Below are positions 57,429-64,000 of a stretch of DNA of 64,000 bases, one piece after another (within the stretch, counting starts at the first letter, position 1; every line of letters starts with the position of its first letter). The stretch covers positions 1 to 64,000 of the forward strand of contig JAQFWX010000160.1 of NCBI GenBank assembly GCA_027605045.1. Direction: 5' to 3'. The notes below the pieces were generated by a model. The model worked only from the letters and a program-made list of their open reading frames with translations, had not been told where the DNA came from and did not search any database. The position numbers and the translations under genes were made by a program. The stretch comes from Phallus indusiatus. Its lineage: Eukaryota; Basidiomycota; Agaricomycetes; Phallales; Phallaceae.

Positions 57429-58059
57429 ATAGTCATCTTAGAATCCCCTCCCTCTAGTCTGAGCTGAGTAGCCCTAACAAGGGTCATGACACCCAGTAAC
57501 TTGGTTCAGACTTCAGAGAATAAAAATATGTATTTATTATTATTATTTTCATATTAATTTCAGCTGGAATGCCTGGAATTTTTGCTGGAATTTGCTTTGT
57601 GTGAATCAGCAAGCTAATTAGGCTGTCAACTCACTCATCCGGTCTCGGTCTAATTTTATTGGTTTTGTGGGAATATCAAGTGGAACAGTGTGACTTTTTG
57701 TTTAAGATCACCCTGAACTAGTCTAGTCAGCCGTACAACTCCGGTTAAAGTCCGACGACCAAGGAGTTCCTAGTCGATTGGTCCAATGCCACACCAAGAT
57801 TTCAAATTTGATCTCGGCAATCGGAAAGGACAACTGTCACCGCCGCGTAAAAAATAGAAAATTAAGATTGAGGGCGCTCGGGGCCTTCCGTCTAAATTGT
57901 CCAATCATGAAACGTGATACATTGACTGATGTGGTCTGTGTTGGTGAGAGTACTCTTCATACATAAATCTATCTCAGTTATATCTGAGGTTACAAAATAA
58001 AAAAAAGTGAAAAACAGAAGACGGAAAGAAAAGTGAAGGAGCTGAGCACGCAACATAAA

Positions 58060-58139
58060 AAGATAGCAGAAGCAAGTTTCAAACCGACGTCCTAGAAGAG
58101 AACCCCCGCCGCGCTTACCACTGGGCTAGCCGGGCTACA
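58060..58139 (-). other. tRNA-like unit, minus strand
   Basis: Minus strand reads GTAGCCCGGCTAGCCCAGTG then GTAAGCGC (box A-like), and 35 bp later CGGTTTGAAAC (box B-like), then TATCTTTTTATG, a five-T stop. The T stem is not complementary and the acceptor ends do not pair, so I do not call a tRNA. Confidence 0.4.
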
Positions 58140-58312
58140 GTTCAATTCACAATTTCAATGTATCAGTGTTTATCGTGCACCGTGAGTCATGATCACGTGC
58201 TGTTATTTGTACTTTCATCCACAGTACGGGTCGAATTAGGTCGACATTCATTGGACAAGGTATTTTCTTTCATGTCGTCAGAGATTTTCTGCTTTGAATT
58301 GAAATTGTCTGG

Positions 58313-58395
58313 TCCTGTAGCTCAGTGGTCATACACCCACATCGGGCTGATTGCTTTCTGTGTTCGAATCTTGTAGCTGCTAGATTTTTTACCCA
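58313..58395 (+). other. tRNA-like unit, plus strand
   Basis: TGTAGCTCAGTGGTCATACA (box A-like) and GTGTTCGAATCTTG (box B-like), followed by TAGATTTTTTAC, a six-T stop. It could be a decayed tRNA gene or the head of a SINE. Together with its minus-strand partner it repeats the outward-facing layout seen inside the element at 19923. Confidence 0.45.
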
Positions 58396-58434
58396 ATCGC
58401 GTTCCTCGTTTCACCATCGAACTCGGTTGCACCC

Positions 58435-58557
58435 CTCAGTCGCATTCACCACTCTATTTCTTCTTCAGTCGCATTCAGCGCTCGATTTTTCCTTCAGTCA
58501 TTCAACGCTCTATTTCTCCTTCAGTCACATTCACTGCTCTATTTCTCTCCACCCGAC
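58435..58557 (+). repeat. Degenerate tandem repeat, unit about 28 bp, 4 copies
   Basis: Four successive units built on CAGTCGCATTCA(C/G)C-CTC-ATTTCTTCTT. C/T-rich; could form part of a 5' or 3' region of a tRNA-like element. Confidence 0.6.
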
Positions 58558-58954
58558 AGGGGCCCGTCGGTGAGAATCCTATTGGTTCCAAAGCACTACT
58601 GTCAACTAAATTTTTTTTTGGTAAAGTTCTTATATTATATATAACATCGGCTATTTACGACACTTTTTAAGCGCAGTTATCGGGGTCCTATCCGATCAAC
58701 TTCATTTTACTAAGCGGGATCGGACCAATCGACTGAACACAGACGACCAAGTGTGCACAAGGCACTATGAATCCTTAAGAAAGTTGGTATTGAAAGAATT
58801 CGAGTTATGATGTGTACAAGCACAAGATAATGTAAAATTCGGGATTAGAAAAATAGTCCGAAAGTAAAAAAGTCCACATATCTCTACAATAATGATGTCG
58901 AAAGGATTGATTTAGTGGATCGAGGTTCATTGCTCAGGTGGCATTATTAACATT

Positions 58955-61305
<2,351 letters not shown>

Positions 61306-61653
61306 GATGAAAACAACGATAAAGAAAAGATGGTATGTAAAGAGACGGAAATGTAAAAATTAGTTAGAGAGCGCGAGATGTAGGAGAAGTGTCGATCTCA
61401 ACCAGGTCAATTTATAGCGCTCCGAGGGTTCGAGCGGAATTTGAATAGAAAAATGCATGACATAATGTTGTCACACCACTGTCCATAAGCAATAGAATTT
61501 ACGTTAGGGGGGGAAAGGGTCACAATAGTCACGTCAACCCCTCTCGCCACCTTCACTCGTCCGAACAGTTTAACTTCTCAGACAACAGTGAGTGCTATCA
61601 TTCAAGACTTACATCTCACCAATAATGTGGTCGCCCTCTTAGATCAAGCATCA
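61306..61653. other. Divergent promoter region GFA1 / ATG8
   Basis: 348 bp between two start codons. It has a C/T-rich tract near 61540-61570 and a G-run near 61507. No other feature seen. Confidence 0.4.
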
Positions 61654-62241
61654 ATGCGTTCCAAATTCAAGGACGAACATCCCTTTGGTTAGATTAGGTC
61701 CTATTCTTCTCTTGTGAGCTTGGTGGCTGATAAACGACAGAGAAGCGCAAGGCTGAAGCAGAACGGATACGTCAGAAATATCCCGATCGTATCCCTGTCA
61801 GATAAACAACAATGAGGCTTGTTTGAGACAACTAATATCTTGTAGGTGATTTGTGAGAAAGCCGACCGAACAGACATTCCGACAATTGATAAAAAGAAAT
61901 ATCTTGTCCCTTCGGTATTTATATTCCGTTCAATTTTCTGTCATGCGATTTTACTATCGGGTTTTAGGACCTAACCGTCGGTCAGTTCGTCTACGTCATC
62001 AGAAAGAGGATCAAGCTAGCGCCAGAGAAGGCTATCTTTATCTTTGTGGATGAGGTCTTGCCACCAACGGCGGCCCTTATGAGTGCGATTTACGAAGAGC
62101 ATAAGTCAGAAGCTCTCCCATTGCCTTCTTAATCAAAGTCTGAGAATATTTCTTTATGACAGAGACGACGACAACTTCCTTTATGTCACATACTCAGGAG
62201 AAAATACGTTCGGCCAAAAAGGGTGGATCGAATTATCATAG
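61654..62241 (+). CDS. ATG8: Autophagy ubiquitin-like protein Atg8
   Basis: Atg8 is conjugated to phosphatidylethanolamine on autophagosome membranes. Start ATG at 61654: [11 protein letters not shown], then after an intron [100 protein letters not shown] and ENTFG. Five introns of about 50-60 bp. The scissile glycine of ENTFG is followed by eight more residues (QKGWIELS) before TAG at 62239-62241; Atg4 would remove them. The mature part is the normal 116 residues. Confidence 0.94.
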
Positions 62242-62570
62242 CTTCTGTTTCTGTTTAGTTTGTCCTCCGAAAGTTATTGTATTTTGATTTGATATACCGG
62301 CTCATTTAAACTATTCTCGCCCAATTGCACATACATACACTCTACGTTTCGTCATGGTCTAACTGTACATCTTTGCAGATTTTAGTTTTTCAATTTGAAA
62401 TAGGATATAAATCCAGATAAAACATTTACGCAGTCAAAAATGACCGTAATATGTATTCAACAATCAAATGGCTTCTCAATGTAGTTACGTCAGCATACGC
62501 GAGAGGCACGCCATCTTAGGTCATCACACACTGGCCAAAGTGCATGTACGGTATTTAAAACCAAACAGAC
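62242..62570. other. Intergenic spacer ATG8 / F-box gene
   Basis: 329 bp between two plus-strand genes; AT-rich, no feature seen. Confidence 0.4.
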
Positions 62571-64000
62571 ATGTCCAGTTTCGCCCGTTCCACCGTTCGC
62601 CGTGGTAAAATGGCGAGCACTGACTATCTCAGTGGCGAACATGTACCTTCTTTCTCTGGAAGCGTCAACTCCACTTCTTTAGTCGTTTCACTACCACCTG
62701 TCTTTTCCGAAGACCAGCCTCTCGAGCCTATGCCTATGTCTACACAAGACACCCACTCGGATGCTACTTCCTCCTCTCCCAGAACTGTTACCCGGAAACT
62801 GTGCGTCAGACATCAACGGATGGCTGATGAAGGAACCAGCCTCAACCTTCAACAGGTATAGTTCTTTTCAGCATTTAATATTGAACAGTATCCCGAGCTT
62901 ACATGTTTGAATCTATATAGTCACTAGACGCATTGCCTCTAAAGGAGCGGGGAGCTGTTAGCACAATATGGTCCCTATTCAGCGCATCTTCTCACCCAAA
63001 ACGTTCTATTATTCTCAAAGGCATTCTCACAATGTGTTGCTTTTCTCAACTTTCCTGCCTCACCGAACAGCTTCAGCATCTTATTCGTTTAGATCCATTT
63101 CACGTTCTCCCTCGTGAGGTGGCACTTCAAATTCTTGGATACCTTGACGCTATTTCCCTGGGACGTGCCGCTCAAGTCTCCACCCACTGGCGTAGTCTTG
63201 CAGATGATGATCTTCTGTGGAAGAACATATGCGAACAGCATATTGATAAAAAATGTTATAAATGCGGATGGGGTCTCCTTTGTTGGAACGCCGTCGTATG
63301 GCCCAATTCCATCTCGCACCTCCGACTGCATCTCCATCGCTACACGCAAAGCGCGAAATCGAAAAAGATTCGACAGCAGGTCGCGCTTTCAAACGACCAC
63401 GGCTTGATACCTCGTCAAGTTTTGAATTCACCGACATCCACTCGAGCGAGCCGACCGTTTGTCTAAAGCCCGCCTTCACACGCCCATGGAAGGATGTCTA
63501 TTGCGAGCGATTATCAATCGAGCGTAACTGGCGTAAAGGTCGTTGTTCCGTTCGTACGCTCCAAGGACACACCGATGGAATAATGTGTATGCAATTTTGC
63601 GAGACCCTCGAACACCCTAATTTTCCGGTTCTGATTACTGGCTCCTATGATCGTACCGTCCGCGTGTGGAATGTAGAAACCGGCGATACTATAACTCGCA
63701 TGACGGGGCATACGCGAGCTGTCAGAGCTTTACAGTTTGATAAGGTGAAGTTGATCACTGGCTCAATGGACCGGACATTACGGGTTTGGAATTGGAGGAA
63801 CGGTAGTTGTATTCGTACTTTAGAGGGGCATAGTGACGGCATCGTCTGCCTTAATTTTGACGAAGACTTACTTGCCAGTGGGAGTGCTGACACTACTGTT
63901 AAGATTTGGAATTTCAAAAATGGCGAATGCTTTACACTCCGGGGACACCGCGATTGGGTAAATTCCGTAGTCCTTTGGGATCACCATGATTCAGTCTCAA
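62571..64000 (+). CDS. F-box/WD40 protein, Met30-like (partial, 3' end beyond window)
   Basis: Substrate receptor of an SCF ubiquitin ligase; the fungal relatives Met30/Scon-2 control sulfur metabolism. Start ATG at 62571 gives MSSFARSTVRRGKMASTDYL and a disordered Ser-rich part. An F-box follows: PFHVLPREVALQILGYLDAI, SLGRAAQVSTHWRSLADDDL, LWKNICEQHIDKKCYKCGWG. After an intron, RPWKDVYCERLSIERNWRKG leads into WD40 repeats: VRTLQGHTDGIMCMQF, LITGSYDRTVRVWNVETGDT, GHTRAVRALQFDKVKLITGS, MDRTLRVWNWRNGSCIRTLE, GHSDGIVCLNFDEDLLASGS, ADTTVKIWNFKNGECF. The sequence CKCGWGLP and the RNWRKGRC linker are typical of Met30/Scon-2, though other F-box/WD40 proteins are possible. Three WD repeats are visible; the rest is cut off by the window end. 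Confidence 0.85.

Larger units (their letters stand above)
49495..57479 (-). mobile_element. Family A solo LTR, outer copy, filled with nested elements
   Basis: Begins TGTCAGGGTACGCTACTG at 49495 and ends GTAGCCCTAACA at 57479, with AGGGT duplications on both sides (49490-49494, 57480-57484). After removing E copy c (49633-56589) and element H (56799-57428) the remaining pieces form one family-A LTR. Confidence 0.82.
48416..57491 (-). mobile_element. Family G LTR, outermost layer of the nest (5' end at 57491)
   Basis: Read on the minus strand it starts TGTCATGACCCTTGTGCCAC at 57491 and, after skipping the nested elements, follows the family-G sequence of 54793-56385 in order (GTCCATATTTAGTATATC, GCGTCAGTACTT, TGCCAGATATGTTTCTGG, the hairpin around 48625-48650). 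It stops matching near 48416, where its 3' end is lost. Nested inside: a B LTR, a copia LTR and the A/E stack. Confidence 0.7.
57492..58954. other. Border region between transposon island and GFA1
   Basis: No protein gene recognised. It holds two divergent tRNA-like units (58070-58139 and 58317-58385) and a short tandem repeat (58435-58557). Confidence 0.4.

Overview
The window is nuclear DNA from a filamentous fungus, most likely a basidiomycete of the Agaricomycotina type. The evidence is dense genes on both strands, many very short introns (about 38-70 bp, GT-AG with a few GC-AG), fungal-type proteins (a GPI-anchored cupredoxin, a Skt5/Chs4 chitin-synthase activator, a PHD-JmjC Jhd1), and several families of LTR and DNA transposons. 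All gene models below were rebuilt by hand across introns, so most proteins are split over several reading frames.

Left arm (1-27.2 kb) is ordinary, gene-dense sequence. It holds the 3' end of an unidentified gene, then BET3 (TRAPP), ARPC2 (Arp2/3), an FG-nucleoporin, NSE4 (SMC5/6), a GPI-anchored cupredoxin-like protein, GSK3 kinase, bifunctional PFK2/FBPase2, MOD5 tRNA isopentenyltransferase, JHD1 histone demethylase, SKT5/CHS4, SF3A2/PRP11, mitoribosomal mS23 (RSM25) and a PIN4-like RRM+R3H protein. The shared JHD1/SKT5 upstream region contains a 598-bp inverted-repeat element with two outward-facing tRNA-like units.

Middle (27.7-57.5 kb) is a transposon island with no host gene I can recognise. 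It contains two broken hAT transposases, a CACTG-type DNA transposon inserted into one of them, a hAT-type MITE, a degenerate Ty1/copia element, and many solo LTRs (called families A, B, C, D, G, H here), most of them with exact 4-5 bp target-site duplications. The most unusual family is E: units of about 2.6 kb with TG...CA ends, a TATA box near the 3' end, and two conserved ORFs that match no protein I know. The stretch 48.4-57.5 kb is a Russian doll in which E is nested in A, A in E, E in A, and A in a G-type LTR. Inside ORF1 of the innermost E copy lies a 320-bp element built almost wholly from abutting hairpins; a relative with the same 3' end lies at 28.6 kb.

Right arm (57.5-64 kb) returns to genes. 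A second pair of divergent tRNA-like units is followed by GFA1 (first enzyme of the chitin-precursor pathway), ATG8, and the 5' part of a MET30-like F-box/WD40 gene cut by the window end.

The genes are unrelated housekeeping functions. The only thematic link is cell-wall chitin: GFA1 makes the precursor and SKT5 activates chitin synthase, but they are far apart and not clustered.
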